DNA of 64,000 bases from Xanthomonas hortorum (GTDB lineage Bacteria; Pseudomonadota; Gammaproteobacteria; Xanthomonadales; Xanthomonadaceae), in NCBI RefSeq assembly GCF_024339125.1, contig NZ_CP101417.1, positions 310,001 through 374,000 of the forward strand. Direction: 5' to 3'. The notes beneath the pieces are model-generated. The model was not told the DNA's origin. It made no database searches and saw only the letters and a program-made list of their open reading frames with translations. Positions 10,619 through 18,767 of the stretch are shown here, piece by piece. Within the stretch, counting starts at the first letter, position 1. The number at the start of each line of letters is the position of its first letter. Both the position numbers and the translations under genes were made by a program.

Positions 10619-11314
10619 TTGCAGACCACCGCCACCCAACCCATGAGCCGCGCGCAGGCGCTGGCGATCGCGCGCGCGTTTCTGCCGCCGCATCCGCTGG
10701 GCAATCGCTACGATTACTACTACACGCAAGCCAAGCTGCGCACCGATCCGTTGTATCCGGGCGTGCTGGCCGAGTTGCGCAGCACATCGGCGCCCGTACT
10801 GGATCTGGGCTGCGGGCTGGGCCTGCTCGCGCATGCATTGCGTGCCGACGGTCAGGCACTGGCGTATCACGGGGTGGATGTGGATGCGTCCAAGATCCGC
10901 CGCGCGCAACACATCGCGCAGCGCTCGGCACTGGGCAACACGCAGTTCGCCGTGGTCGATCTGAGCGTGGCATGGCCGCAACACCGCGGCAGCGTGACCA
11001 TTCTGGATGTGCTGCAGTATCTGCAGGACGACATGCAGGCCAACCTGCTGCGCAGCGTGGCGCAGATGCTGACGCCGGGCGCGAAGCTGGTGATCCGCAG
11101 TGCCTTGGGCGATGCCAGCAGCCGTGGCCGCACCAGCCGCGTCACCGACGTGCTGGCGCATCTGAGCGGCTGGATGCAGCGCATGCCGCGCAGCTACCCC
11201 ACCCGCGACAGCCTGCAGGCGCAGTTGGATGCCGCAGGTCTGCGCGCGACGTTTGCGCCGTTGTATGGCAATACGCCGTTCAACAACTGGTTGATCGTGG
11301 CCGAACCGCGCTGA
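10619..11314 (+). CDS. class I SAM-dependent methyltransferase
   Basis: A protein of about 231 residues with the Rossmann-type SAM-binding core. Motif I is VLDLGCGLGLLAHAL, followed by the acidic position YHGVDVDASKIRRAQ and motif IV-like VTILDVLQYLQ. I propose the TTG at 10619 as start because AAGGA lies about seven bases upstream; the next in-frame ATG at 10643 has no ribosome-binding site. The substrate cannot be read from the sequence. It lies downstream of the SGNH hydrolase gene in the same direction. Confidence 0.82.
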   Translation: MQTTATQPMSRAQALAIARAFLPPHPLGNRYDYYYTQAKLRTDPLYPGVLAELRSTSAPVLDLGCGLGLLAHALRADGQALAYHGVDVDASKIRRAQHIAQRSALGNTQFAVVDLSVAWPQHRGSVTILDVLQYLQDDMQANLLRSVAQMLTPGAKLVIRSALGDASSRGRTSRVTDVLAHLSGWMQRMPRSYPTRDSLQAQLDAAGLRATFAPLYGNTPFNNWLIVAEPR

Positions 11315-11841
11315 GGCGGTGCACGAAGTGCTCGGCTCGATTTAGAACGGCTAACAGAACGTAGCGAGGTCGCCAGGCGGGTGTGGAGGCGCGGAGGAAA
11401 CGGAGTGTAGGCGTGGTACATGCCGCACCGAGCACGGCCGCAGCGATCTGGCGGCTGCGTAGTCCGTTCTTAGCGCTATGAGGCTGATCTCAAGCTGCGT
11501 TGGTCGAGTGCGCGGTGCCCTCACCGCTCGCGGGACACGCCGTGAATCCGTCCCTGGAGGCTCGGTGGCGGCATCCATGCCGCCACACGGTCCCGCAATC
11601 GGCGAGGACACCGCACCAGAAAGCTGGTCGGTAGTTTGATGAAAGCCTGCCTGTTGATCGCGTTGCATTTTGCGTTGCGAAGCTGATCGGCCGCAGCGTT
11701 ATCCAAGCAGCGCACGTCATGCATTGCTTGCACCATGCACACCGACCAACCCCACAGGTCCTTGCCCGCCCACCGTCGCGGGACCTTACGCGGCATGGAT
11801 GCCGCGTAAGAGCCTTATCTGTTCGGAATCTGGCAGTTTAG

Positions 11842-11990
11842 GTGTCGAGAGCCGGCGTGGGCCACCGTGAGAGCCTGGATCTCAGCGATCGCCGTGTAGC
11901 TTGGTACCCACGCCGGATTCTCCCTTGATTCGCCCGAACAGTTGCCCGAGGTGACACTCGAAACGATAAGACTGGGCAGGCGAGGGAGCT
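11842..11990 (+). ncRNA. predicted bridge RNA of the IS110 element
   Basis: Two consecutive stem-loops can be drawn. The first is closed by a perfect 10-bp stem, CCGGCGTGGG (11852-11861) with CCCACGCCGG (11907-11916). Its loop holds GTGAGAGCCT (11867-11876), which matches the left target GTAAGAGCCT (11806-11815) at 9 of 10 positions. The loop also holds CCGTGTAG (11892-11899), the exact reverse complement of the right target CTACACGG (13070-13077). The second is closed by CTCCCT (11920-11925) with AGGGAG (11983-11988). It holds ACAGTTGC (11938-11945), identical to the right end of the element (13063-13070), and GATAAG (11965-11970), the reverse complement of CTTATC at the left junction (11814-11819). 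The order target loop, then donor loop, then recombinase is that of known bridge RNAs. The ends of the transcript are estimates. Confidence 0.85.
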
Positions 11991-12021
11991 CTCGACATTT
12001 CTAGCCTAGCGGAGATTTCCC

Positions 12022-12945
12022 ATGAGCGGAATCGGGATCGATGTGTGCAAACACTCTCTTGACGTTGCGGTTTTTCGAGGCCAGACCCGTCAGTTCACCA
12101 ACACCGCAGGCGGTCATCGGAAGCTTGTCGATTGGCTGAATACGCTGTCGGTGCGGCAGGTGGTGCTGGAGGCGACCGGGGGCTACGAGCTGGCAGCGCT
12201 GGATGCCTTGCATCACGCCGCATTGCCGGTGGCGCGCGTCAATGCGCAACGGGCACGCAACTTGGCCAACGGTTTGGGACTGGCCAAGACCGACCGGCTG
12301 GACGCCGCCATGTTGGCCTGCATGGCCGAGAAGATGGAGCTCCATCAGTATGTTCCACTGGAACCATGGCAGCGCGATCTGGGCGAGCATGTGCGTGCCC
12401 GTCGGCAACTGGTGGATCTGTTGAAAACAGCAAGGCAGCAGCTGCTGCAGGTTGCGGAAAAAGCGCTGCGCAAGCTGCTGCAGGGCAACGTGAACCAGCT
12501 TGTGCGCAGTGTGGCGCGGTTAGACAAACTGATCGCCGGGCAGCTGAAGACGCTACTCACCGAGCAACCGCACCTGGCTGCGTTGAAGACGCTCAAAGGG
12601 GTCGGTCCGGTGCTGCTGGCCGTGCTGGCGTGCCGGTTACCAGAGCTTGGGACGCTCAGCGGAAAGCAGATATCCCGATTGGTTGGCGTTGCCCCGCTCT
12701 CGCGCGACAGCGGCGCGATGCGAGGTAAACGGGGGATTGGCGGAGGCCGAGCCGACATCCGACAGGCGCTGTATATGGCGGCCATGTCCTCAGCTCGGCA
12801 CGAGCCACGTCTGCGCGATTTTTACAGAGCGCTGCGGGCACGCGGCAAGGAGGGCAAGGTCGCCCTTGTGGCGGTGATGCGCAAGATGCTGGTCATCCTC
12901 AATGCGCGCGTGCGCGATGAAAGAGCCGCCATGCAGCCCGCCTGA
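12022..12945 (+). CDS. IS110-family RNA-guided recombinase (DEDD transposase)
   Basis: A 307-residue protein with the two-domain IS110 layout. The N-terminal RuvC-like domain has the acidic tetrad: D7 in GIGIDVCKHSLDV, E50 in VVLEATGGYE, and D91 and D94 in KTDRLDAAMLA. A helical linker (about 110-185) follows. The C-terminal Tnp_20 domain starts with the helix-hairpin-like LKTLKGVGPVLLAVLA and contains the expected nucleophilic serine S230 in APLSRDSGAMRG, then GGRADIRQALYMAAMSSARH. All catalytic residues are present and the frame is intact. GGAGA lies just upstream of the ATG. Known relatives form a complex with a bridge RNA and join donor and target at a shared dinucleotide. Confidence 0.94.
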   Translation: MSGIGIDVCKHSLDVAVFRGQTRQFTNTAGGHRKLVDWLNTLSVRQVVLEATGGYELAALDALHHAALPVARVNAQRARNLANGLGLAKTDRLDAAMLACMAEKMELHQYVPLEPWQRDLGEHVRARRQLVDLLKTARQQLLQVAEKALRKLLQGNVNQLVRSVARLDKLIAGQLKTLLTEQPHLAALKTLKGVGPVLLAVLACRLPELGTLSGKQISRLVGVAPLSRDSGAMRGKRGIGGGRADIRQALYMAAMSSARHEPRLRDFYRALRARGKEGKVALVAVMRKMLVILNARVRDERAAMQPA

Positions 12946-12980
12946 GCGCATTTGACGGCCATGCGCAAACGCAAAAAAGC

Positions 12981-13001
12981 GTGCCGGCCAGCGGCCGGCA
13001 C
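12981..13001 (+). terminator. strong hairpin behind the recombinase gene
   Basis: A 9-bp perfect stem, GTGCCGGCC with GGCCGGCAC, closes a three-base loop about 35 bases after the recombinase stop. No run of T follows, so it may be an RNA 3' end or an element-end structure and not a classical intrinsic terminator. Confidence 0.45.
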
Positions 13002-13252
13002 CTACCGATGAACGCGCCTGAAGGAAACCGCTCAAAGGTCGCGGGTTGAGGTCCTGATCAACACAGTTGCTACACGGACGTACTTGCGGCGTGTCCTGCG
13101 ATGGTGGGCGGGCAAGGGCCCTGCAGCCAAGCCGCAGATCAACCGCTCTACAACTGATCTATCCACGCTGACCAATCACTTCAGGACAAGCGATCAGGAC
13201 AACCGAGTTACAGAGTCGCCGCGTCGTTCAGATGCAGGCAAAGGCTTGGTTA

Positions 13253-13388
13253 GTCGAGCGCGCGGCGCCCTCACCGCACCAGAGAGTTCGCTGATTGCTT
13301 TGTTGAAAGCCATGCACACCGACCCTCTCGACCGGCCCTTGCCCGCACACCGTCGCGGGACCTCTGGCGGCATGGATGCCGTCAGCGG
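13253..13388 (+). repeat. palindromic intergenic repeat, copy 2 (truncated)
   Basis: This copy begins like the others (GTCGAGCGCGCGGCGCCCTC) but has lost the first hairpin and left arm: it jumps from CCCTCACCGC directly to ACCAGAGAG. It keeps the GCCCGCACACCGTCGCGGGA segment and a degenerate TGGCGGCATGGATGCCGTCA palindrome, then ends beside the stop of the TonB-dependent receptor gene, for whose transcript it could act as a 3' hairpin. Confidence 0.8.
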
Positions 13389-13406
13389 CTGGCGCCTTGA
13401 GCGAGA

Positions 13407-15590
13407 TCAGAACTTCCAGGACATCGTCAGCTCCACATCGCGTGGGTCGCCATAGATCAACTGGCTCTGGTAGACGATGTTGGCATAGTACTTGCGATCG
13501 AACAGATTGCGCATGTTGAGCTGCGCCGACCAGGCCTGATTGATGTCGTAGCGCGCCATCGCGTTGGCCAGCAGCACGCTGCCCTGGGTCAACCGCTGCG
13601 TGGTGCCCTGTGGCCCGGACATCAATTCGTGAATCGCAGACTGCCAACTTAGACCACCACCAACGCGCCATGGGCCGGTTTGCCAACTGGTGAACAACGT
13701 CGCTTCGCGACGCGGACTGGTTGGATTCACGTCGACGCCGCTGGCGTCGTTGGCATCGAACTGGGCAAAGCCGAACGCGATGCGCCATTGTTCCGAAAGC
13801 TGGCCATCGAGCTGGAATTCCACGCCCTGGCTGACTGTGCCTTTGGCAGCGAGATAGGCCTGATCGGTGGTGCCGGGCACCAACTGGCCGGGGTCGTTGA
13901 CGGCGAGATTGTCCTGCTCGATACGGAACAGCGCCAACGCTGCATTGAGTTGGCCGCCGAGGTACTCGCCCTTTGCGCCGACCTCGTAGCTGTTGCCTTC
14001 CAGCGGTTCGATATACCGCCCGCTACGGTCTCGATTGCTCTGCGGTTTGAAGATGCCGGTGTAGCTGGCGTAGAGCGAATGGTGATCGTCCACATCGAAG
14101 ATCAGGCCGGCGTACGGCGTGGTGCGGCCGCGGCGTTCGTACGAGTTGGCCGGCACCAGTTGGTCGGTGTTCTTCCAGTCGGTGATGCGTGCGCCGACGA
14201 TGGCCTTGAGCGCATCGGTCAGGCTGAAACGGCCGGCAGCGTAGGCGGCAACCTGGCGCACCTCGCGCTCTTCGCCCTTGCTCAGCGGCGTCCACTCCGG
14301 CTGCGCCATGCAGCCGGTCCAGGCGTACACGCTTTCGGCGCTCAGCGGTTGCAGTGGTGCGTTGGACCAGCTGCGCAGGTTGCGATTCATCCAGGTGGCG
14401 CCGGCCACCAGTTCGTGCTCGCGGCCCCACAGCATAAGCGGCACCGTGGCGTAGGCATCCAGACTGTTCTGCGCGCTCAAGGTGGGATAGCGGCCACCAA
14501 AGTTGCTGGCAAGGCCCAGGCCGGTGTCGCGGTCCGGATAATCGAGATAGCCGAACAGCACCGATTTCCAATCGGCCTCGAAACGCTGATGCGAATACTC
14601 CACATGCAGCTGCGCACCGTTGTCGAAGCGATGGCTCAGGCCGGCGAAGGCATTGGTGGTGTCGGCCACGCCGCGCGCCCAGCGCGGAGTGAACGAATCC
14701 GAGCGGGCAAAATCCGTGCGGCTGCCATCGCTGAAGTACGCCGGCACGCCGCCCCAGGTGGTGCCGCGACCGTCGTTGCGCTGCTTGTTGACGCCGATGT
14801 AACCACTGGTGGCATTGCTGAAATCGGCATCGACAATGCCGTAGAACAGCGACGACTGCTTGCTGTAGTAATCGCGGAACGATTGCTTGTCTTCGTAACT
14901 GGTCACCACCCGTCCGCGCACGTTGCCTGCCGTGTTCAATGGCGATTGCAGGTCCAAGGTGCCGCGATAGCGGTCCCAGCGCCCCACCGACAGATCCACG
15001 CGGCCGGTGAACACGTCGCTATCGGCATGCTTGCGCACCAGATCGATCGATGCGGCCGGGCTGCCCGCACCGGAGGTCAGCCCGTTGGCACCACGGATGA
15101 TTTCCACACGGTCGTAGATCGCCATGTTCTGCTGCACATCGCCGCTGTAGTCGGTGGGGATGCCGTCGATGCGGTAGTAGTCCACTTCGAAACCGCGCGC
15201 GTTGATATAGGTACGCTCGGTATCCCAGGTCGGCGAGTTGAAACCGGCCACGGTGTCGGTGACGTCCTGCAGCGATTGCAGATTGCGGTCGACGATCTGC
15301 TGGCGCGTCACCACCACCACCGATTGCGGCGTTTCGCGCAGCGAGAGTTGCAGCTTGGTCGAACTGCGCGCGACATCGGCGGTGTAGGAGTCAGTGCCCT
15401 CGGTGGCAGCGCCGCGATGCGCGTGGATCTGCATGCGGTCCAGGTCGACCGGATCGCGCGTGCTCGACTGCGCCATCGCAGACAACGGCCATGCGCAGGC
15501 CAGCGCCAGCAAGGAATACGACAGGCGAGCGTTCAACAAACAGACATCCGCACGCACAACAGCGCGCGCAGGAGCAATGCGATAAGACAT
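13407..15590 (-). CDS. TonB-dependent siderophore receptor, FhuE/FpvA type
   Basis: A 727-residue outer-membrane receptor. The N-terminus has a positively charged stretch and a hydrophobic segment ending AMAQSS, a likely signal-peptide cleavage region. The plug domain begins about residue 75 (LRETPQSVVVVTRQQIVDR) and includes INARGFEVDYYRIDGIPTDY and VEIIRGANGLTSGAGSPAAS, characteristic of siderophore receptors. The barrel follows and ends in the aromatic terminus LTMSWKF. There is no N-terminal secretin/TonB short domain, so it should not signal through an anti-sigma factor. It would import a ferric hydroxamate- or pyoverdine-like siderophore with TonB-ExbBD energy. I saw no convincing Fur box in the 150 bases upstream. 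It stands alone on this strand. Confidence 0.92.
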   Translation of the reverse strand: MSYRIAPARAVVRADVCLLNARLSYSLLALACAWPLSAMAQSSTRDPVDLDRMQIHAHRGAATEGTDSYTADVARSSTKLQLSLRETPQSVVVVTRQQIVDRNLQSLQDVTDTVAGFNSPTWDTERTYINARGFEVDYYRIDGIPTDYSGDVQQNMAIYDRVEIIRGANGLTSGAGSPAASIDLVRKHADSDVFTGRVDLSVGRWDRYRGTLDLQSPLNTAGNVRGRVVTSYEDKQSFRDYYSKQSSLFYGIVDADFSNATSGYIGVNKQRNDGRGTTWGGVPAYFSDGSRTDFARSDSFTPRWARGVADTTNAFAGLSHRFDNGAQLHVEYSHQRFEADWKSVLFGYLDYPDRDTGLGLASNFGGRYPTLSAQNSLDAYATVPLMLWGREHELVAGATWMNRNLRSWSNAPLQPLSAESVYAWTGCMAQPEWTPLSKGEEREVRQVAAYAAGRFSLTDALKAIVGARITDWKNTDQLVPANSYERRGRTTPYAGLIFDVDDHHSLYASYTGIFKPQSNRDRSGRYIEPLEGNSYEVGAKGEYLGGQLNAALALFRIEQDNLAVNDPGQLVPGTTDQAYLAAKGTVSQGVEFQLDGQLSEQWRIAFGFAQFDANDASGVDVNPTSPRREATLFTSWQTGPWRVGGGLSWQSAIHELMSGPQGTTQRLTQGSVLLANAMARYDINQAWSAQLNMRNLFDRKYYANIVYQSQLIYGDPRDVELTMSWKF

Positions 15591-16003
15591 GGTGTCAGCC
15601 TCATGAGCGAAACATTGCCGTCGATGACGGCCACTGAGGCTGGCGCGGCCGCGCCGTGAGAAGGCGCGCGCCGTTTGCTGGCTGGGGCGCGCATGTTCGA
15701 TCCAGGTTAAATCGCTGTCAATAGATCAGGGCACAAGGTCTGCCGCTGACGGCTGCGATTGACGTCTGTTTGTCGCAGCGGGTGATCGCAAGCCGACAGA
15801 CCGGCGGCGACGCCGCGACCGGCACATGGGCCTGCGCACGCGTCACATCCGGCGCTGTGCCAGCTGCATCCTGACGCAGCTGACAGAGCGCAGCGAGCGG
15901 CCTCAGGCGGGCATGCACGGCACAATCAGCACGACGTGCCGGCATCGAAGGACTAAGCACCGGGCGCGCCTCGCGGTGAACGCAGCCACTTTGCCGGGAA
16001 CCT
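15591..16003. other. non-coding spacer
   Basis: About 410 bases between the start of the siderophore receptor gene and the end of the deacetylase gene. It has the local high GC content, a few short palindromic stretches (such as GCGCGGCCGCGCC near 15646) and no frame with coding character. It should hold the receptor's promoter, but I could not identify one. Confidence 0.5.
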
Positions 16004-16780
16004 TCAGTCCGGACGCCTGCCCACCAAGCCACGCTCCTGCATCGCCTCCAGCACGCCCCGCAGGATGGTCAGGTTGTGGCCGTGCGCGGCACCTTCGTGC
16101 AGCAGCACGATCGCGCCGGGGCGCAGGTCGCGCACGATGCGGGCGATGGTGGCGTCCGGCTCGCAACGCACGCCATCGAAGCCGCGCGCGCTCCAGGCCA
16201 CACGGGTCAGGCCGTGCGCACGCAGCGGCGAGGCGACGAAGGGGTTGGTCATGCCCACCACCGAGCGGTAGAGCCGTGGCGCCTGCCCGGTGATGGTGGC
16301 CAGCACGCGCTGCGCCTGGCCGATTTCCTGCGCCATGCGGCGCGGCCCCAGCGCCCAGAACCAGGCCTGCGGATGGGTGTGGCTGTGGTTGCCGATGCCA
16401 TGCCCACGACGCACGATCTCGCGCACCAGCTCAGGCCGCTGCTCGGCGCGTGCGCCGACCACGAAGAAGGTGGCCTTGGCAGCGTAGGCGTCCAGCAATT
16501 CCAGCATCGCCGGGGTGTCGTCGGAGGGGCCATCGTCGATGGTCAGCCACACCTGCGGCGCGTGTCCGGGCAGGCGTGCCAGTACCGGTGCATACAGGCG
16601 CGCGCGCGGCAGGAATACCGGCACCACGAACAGCGCGTGCGACAACAACAGCGCCGGCACGCCCCAGATCCAGCCCAGGTGCCACCACAACAGCGCCACT
16701 GCGGCCTGCGAGAGCGCCAGCAGGCCAACCCAGCGGTAAGGATGTGAGGGAATGCGATACAGCGTTTGCAGCGTGGTCAT
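16004..16780 (-). CDS. polysaccharide deacetylase (NodB domain), membrane-anchored
   Basis: A 258-residue protein. The first 60 residues hold two hydrophobic spans separated by a short turn (around VGLLALSQAAVALLWWHL and VPALLLSHALFVVPVFL), so it is probably inner-membrane anchored. The NodB domain shows motif 1 with the catalytic and metal Asp pair (WLTIDDGPSDDTPAMLE), motif 2 with the metal His pair (GIGNHSHTHPQAW), motif 3 (PRLYRSVVGMTNPF) with a Ser-Val-Val variation, and motif 5 (GAIVLLHEGAAHG). The ATG at 16780 is right for the fold; the frame stays open far upstream through the next gene, which is a high-GC artefact. It would remove N- or O-acetyl groups from a cell-envelope glycan; the substrate is unknown. 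The next gene is divergent. Confidence 0.85.
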   Translation of the reverse strand: MTTLQTLYRIPSHPYRWVGLLALSQAAVALLWWHLGWIWGVPALLLSHALFVVPVFLPRARLYAPVLARLPGHAPQVWLTIDDGPSDDTPAMLELLDAYAAKATFFVVGARAEQRPELVREIVRRGHGIGNHSHTHPQAWFWALGPRRMAQEIGQAQRVLATITGQAPRLYRSVVGMTNPFVASPLRAHGLTRVAWSARGFDGVRCEPDATIARIVRDLRPGAIVLLHEGAAHGHNLTILRGVLEAMQERGLVGRRPD

Positions 16781-16840
16781 ACCGCATGATGCCACGCGGC
16801 GTAGAATGGTCCGCCTCCACGATCTGACCGAAGTGCTGCC

Positions 16841-17767
16841 ATGTCCCTCGATCCCGCCCTGCGTTCCCGTATCGATACGCTGCTGCAATCCAGCCGCGTG
16901 GTGCTCTTCATGAAAGGCCAGCCCAGCATGCCGCAGTGCGGTTTCTCGGCCAAGGCGGTCGGCGTGCTGGACGGCCTGGGCATCGACTATGCCCACGTCA
17001 ACGTGCTGGCCGACCAGGACATCCGCGAAGGCATCAAGGCCTATGGCGACTGGCCGACCATTCCGCAGTTGTACGTGGATGGCGAGTTGGTCGGCGGCAG
17101 CGACATCATCCTGCAGATGGCCGACAGCGGCGAGTTGAGCAGCATGCTCGGCCTGCAGGCGCCAGACCGGACGCCGCCCAAGATCACCGTCACCCCGGCG
17201 GCGGTCGAGATGCTCAAGGGCGCGCTGGCCGATGCGCCGGACGCCTCGCTGACGCTGTCCATCGACGCCGACTTCCAGCCGAACTTCCAGCTGGCGCCGA
17301 CCAACCCGAACGCCATCGCGGCCGAATCCAACGGCCTGCGCGTGCAGTTCGACCTGGCCAGCGCGCGCCGCGCCGACGGCATCACCATCGACTGGGTGGA
17401 CGATATCCGCGGCCGCGGCCTGGCGATCGACAACCCCAACGCGCCCAAGCCGGTGCAGGAGTTGTCGGTGCGCGATGCCGACGACCGTCTCAAAGCCGGC
17501 ACGCTGACCCTGGTGGACGTGCGCCCGGCCGACGAGCGTGCGCTGGCTTCGGTTGCCGCCCCGTTCCGCACGCTGGATGCGCACGAGCGTGCCGCCATCG
17601 AGCAGCTGCCCAAGGACACCCCGCTGGCGTTCCTGTGCCACCGCGGCGGCCGCAGCCTGCAGGCGGCCGAGCACTTCCGCAGCTTGGGCTTCAGCAACGT
17701 CTACAACGTCACCGGCGGCATCGATGCGTGGTCGGACCAGGTGGACAACGGCGTGGCGAAGTACTGA
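16841..17767 (+). CDS. Grx4-type monothiol glutaredoxin fused to an IscA-like and a rhodanese domain
   Basis: A 308-residue protein with three domains. Residues 1-108 are a monothiol glutaredoxin with the CGFS active site (Cys33) and the glutathione-binding features WPTIPQLYVDGELVGGSD. Residues 113-205 resemble the A-type Fe-S carrier fold: ITVTPAAVEMLKGAL at the start and GITIDWVDDIRGRGLAIDNPN at the end. The three cysteines of IscA/ErpA are absent. Residues 212-308 are a rhodanese domain with VDVRPADERALA, the active-site loop LCHRGGRS (Cys266) and NVTGGIDAWS. CGFS glutaredoxins carry 2Fe-2S clusters with glutathione, and rhodaneses carry persulfide sulfur, so a role in cluster or sulfur transfer is reasonable. 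The gene stands alone, divergent from the deacetylase. Confidence 0.9.
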   Translation: MSLDPALRSRIDTLLQSSRVVLFMKGQPSMPQCGFSAKAVGVLDGLGIDYAHVNVLADQDIREGIKAYGDWPTIPQLYVDGELVGGSDIILQMADSGELSSMLGLQAPDRTPPKITVTPAAVEMLKGALADAPDASLTLSIDADFQPNFQLAPTNPNAIAAESNGLRVQFDLASARRADGITIDWVDDIRGRGLAIDNPNAPKPVQELSVRDADDRLKAGTLTLVDVRPADERALASVAAPFRTLDAHERAAIEQLPKDTPLAFLCHRGGRSLQAAEHFRSLGFSNVYNVTGGIDAWSDQVDNGVAKY

Positions 17768-17863
17768 GTACCACGACAATTGCGCAGCAGTGGTGATGTA
17801 GCTGTTGATTCGCCTGTGCGTACTGTTGCTGTCTCGGTTTAGAGCTGTGGTGTTCCATCGAGG

Positions 17864-18145
17864 GTCGAGGGCGCGGTGCCCTCGCCGCTCGCGGGACACG
17901 CCGTGAATCCGTCCATGGAGGCTCGGTGGCGGCATCCATGCCGCCACACGGTCCCGCAATCGGCGAGGACACCGCACCAGACAGTTTGCCGGCTGTTTTA
18001 TTGAAAACTCTGCACACCGACCATCTCGACTGGTCATTGCCCGCCCACCGTCGCGGGACCTTATGCGGCATGGATGCCGCAGAAGAGCCTACATGGACGT
18101 ACTTGCGGCGTGTCCCGCGATGGTGGGCGGGCAAGGGCCCTGCAG
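17864..18145 (+). repeat. palindromic intergenic repeat, copy 3 (short form)
   Basis: A complete short-form copy of about 282 bases, between the glutaredoxin-fusion gene and the DUF924 gene. The right arm reads CCTACATGGACGTACTTGCG, with T where copies 1, 4 and 6 have C in the IS110 target. The left arm is the variant form CGTGAATCCGTCCATGGAGG, so the two outer arms are only partly complementary here. Confidence 0.9.
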
Positions 18146-18206
18146 TGAAGTAACAGCCCTAGGGACGCTGTAACTTAAACAGCGCCGAGAAACCCGCCGC
18201 CGCGCC

Positions 18207-18767
18207 TCAACCAGAAAATCCACCGTCATCGAGAAACTGCCGTTCTTCCGCAGTGCTCTCACGCCCCAGCACCGCATTGCGATGGGGGAAGCGCCCGAAG
18301 CGCTGGATGATCTGCTGGTGATGCACCGCCCAGTGCGTGGTTTCGGCATCGTCCAACGCAGTGATCAGCTGCACCGCGCGCACCTGCTCCTGCAGATCTT
18401 CGGCATGACCGAACGGCAAATAGAAGAACAGCCGCAACTGCGCGGAGACCTGTCGATCGAAACCACTGGCGAGCGCCTGCTTGGCATGCTGCAGCGCCAG
18501 GCCGTCGGTGGCATAGGAATGCGCGCTGCCGCGGAAGGCGTTACGCGGGAACTGATCGAGCAGGATCAGCAAGGCCAATGCATCTTCGGCACCTTCCATC
18601 CAGTGCGCGTACTCGCCGCGAGCGGCCGCAAAGTGCTGCTCGCTGAAATGCTGGCGGAAGTTGGCATCGAACGCATCGTTGTGCGTGAACCAGCGGGCCG
18701 AGCCGGCCAGCTCCCAGAAAGCCAACACCACATCGGCCTGTTTGTTGCGCTCTGATTTGGCAATCAT
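18207..18767 (-). CDS. DUF924 family protein
   Basis: A 186-residue all-helical protein of the DUF924 family (TPR-like fold, function unknown). Family marks are VLAFWELAGSARWFTHNDAFD at the N-terminus, LALLILLDQFPRNAFRG in the middle and LRLFFYLPFGHAEDLQEQ and RFGRFPHRNAVLGRESTAEE towards the C-terminus. I chose the ATG at 18767 because AGGGGAA is about nine bases upstream; an ATG two codons earlier is too close to it. It shows no signal peptide and no operon partner. Confidence 0.88.
   Translation of the reverse strand: MIAKSERNKQADVVLAFWELAGSARWFTHNDAFDANFRQHFSEQHFAAARGEYAHWMEGAEDALALLILLDQFPRNAFRGSAHSYATDGLALQHAKQALASGFDRQVSAQLRLFFYLPFGHAEDLQEQVRAVQLITALDDAETTHWAVHHQQIIQRFGRFPHRNAVLGRESTAEERQFLDDGGFSG

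Larger units (their letters stand above)
11816..13071 (+). mobile_element. IS110-family insertion sequence, bridge-RNA (IS110-group) type
   Basis: The element lies in repeat copy 1. Comparison with uninterrupted copies 4 and 6, which read AAGAGCCTACACGG, shows the insertion point exactly. The left junction reads GAGC-CT-TATC and the right junction GTTG-CT-ACAC, so the dinucleotide CT is shared at both ends (11814-11815 and 13070-13071). CT is also the core reported for IS621, a founding bridge-RNA element. There are no terminal inverted repeats and no longer duplication, as expected of IS110. The element has about 206 bp of non-coding DNA before the recombinase gene and about 126 bp after it, the arrangement of the IS110 group as opposed to the IS1111 group. 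Confidence 0.93.
11503..13149 (+). repeat. palindromic intergenic repeat, copy 1 (long form), split by the IS110 element
   Basis: The left part runs 11503-11815 and the right part resumes at 13070-13149 after the IS110 insertion. The outer arms (GCGGGACACGCCG on the left, the inverse on the right) are inverted repeats. Inside are two further hairpins, one around the palindrome GGCGGCATCCATGCCGCC and one around TTACGCGGCATGGATGCC. A stem is also formed by GCCCGCCCACCGTCGCGGGA against the right arm. This long form has about 80 extra bases in the middle compared with copies 3, 5 and 6. It has no convincing coding capacity; open frames inside it are chance products. The other copies lie at 13253, 17864, 28060, 59287 and 59693. 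Confidence 0.9.

Noticed and set aside
11816..13071. The IS110 element as a member of the IS1111 group
   Set aside because: There are no subterminal inverted repeats and the long structured non-coding part is upstream, not downstream, of the recombinase gene.
13680..15659. A 659-codon plus-strand frame opposite the siderophore receptor
   Set aside because: No motif or signal peptide, and its composition is that of a reverse-strand shadow.
15591..15740. Fur box upstream of the siderophore receptor
   Set aside because: No 19-base palindrome resembling the Fur consensus was seen; only GC-rich foldbacks.
16004..18037. A 677-codon frame running from the deacetylase back through the glutaredoxin-fusion gene and a repeat
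   Set aside because: Only the last 258 codons match a protein family; the rest is antisense to a well-supported gene and to repeat copy 3.
17709..18134. Short proline/arginine/tryptophan-rich frames within each palindromic repeat
   Set aside because: They arise from the repeated hairpins, change length from copy to copy and lack ribosome sites.
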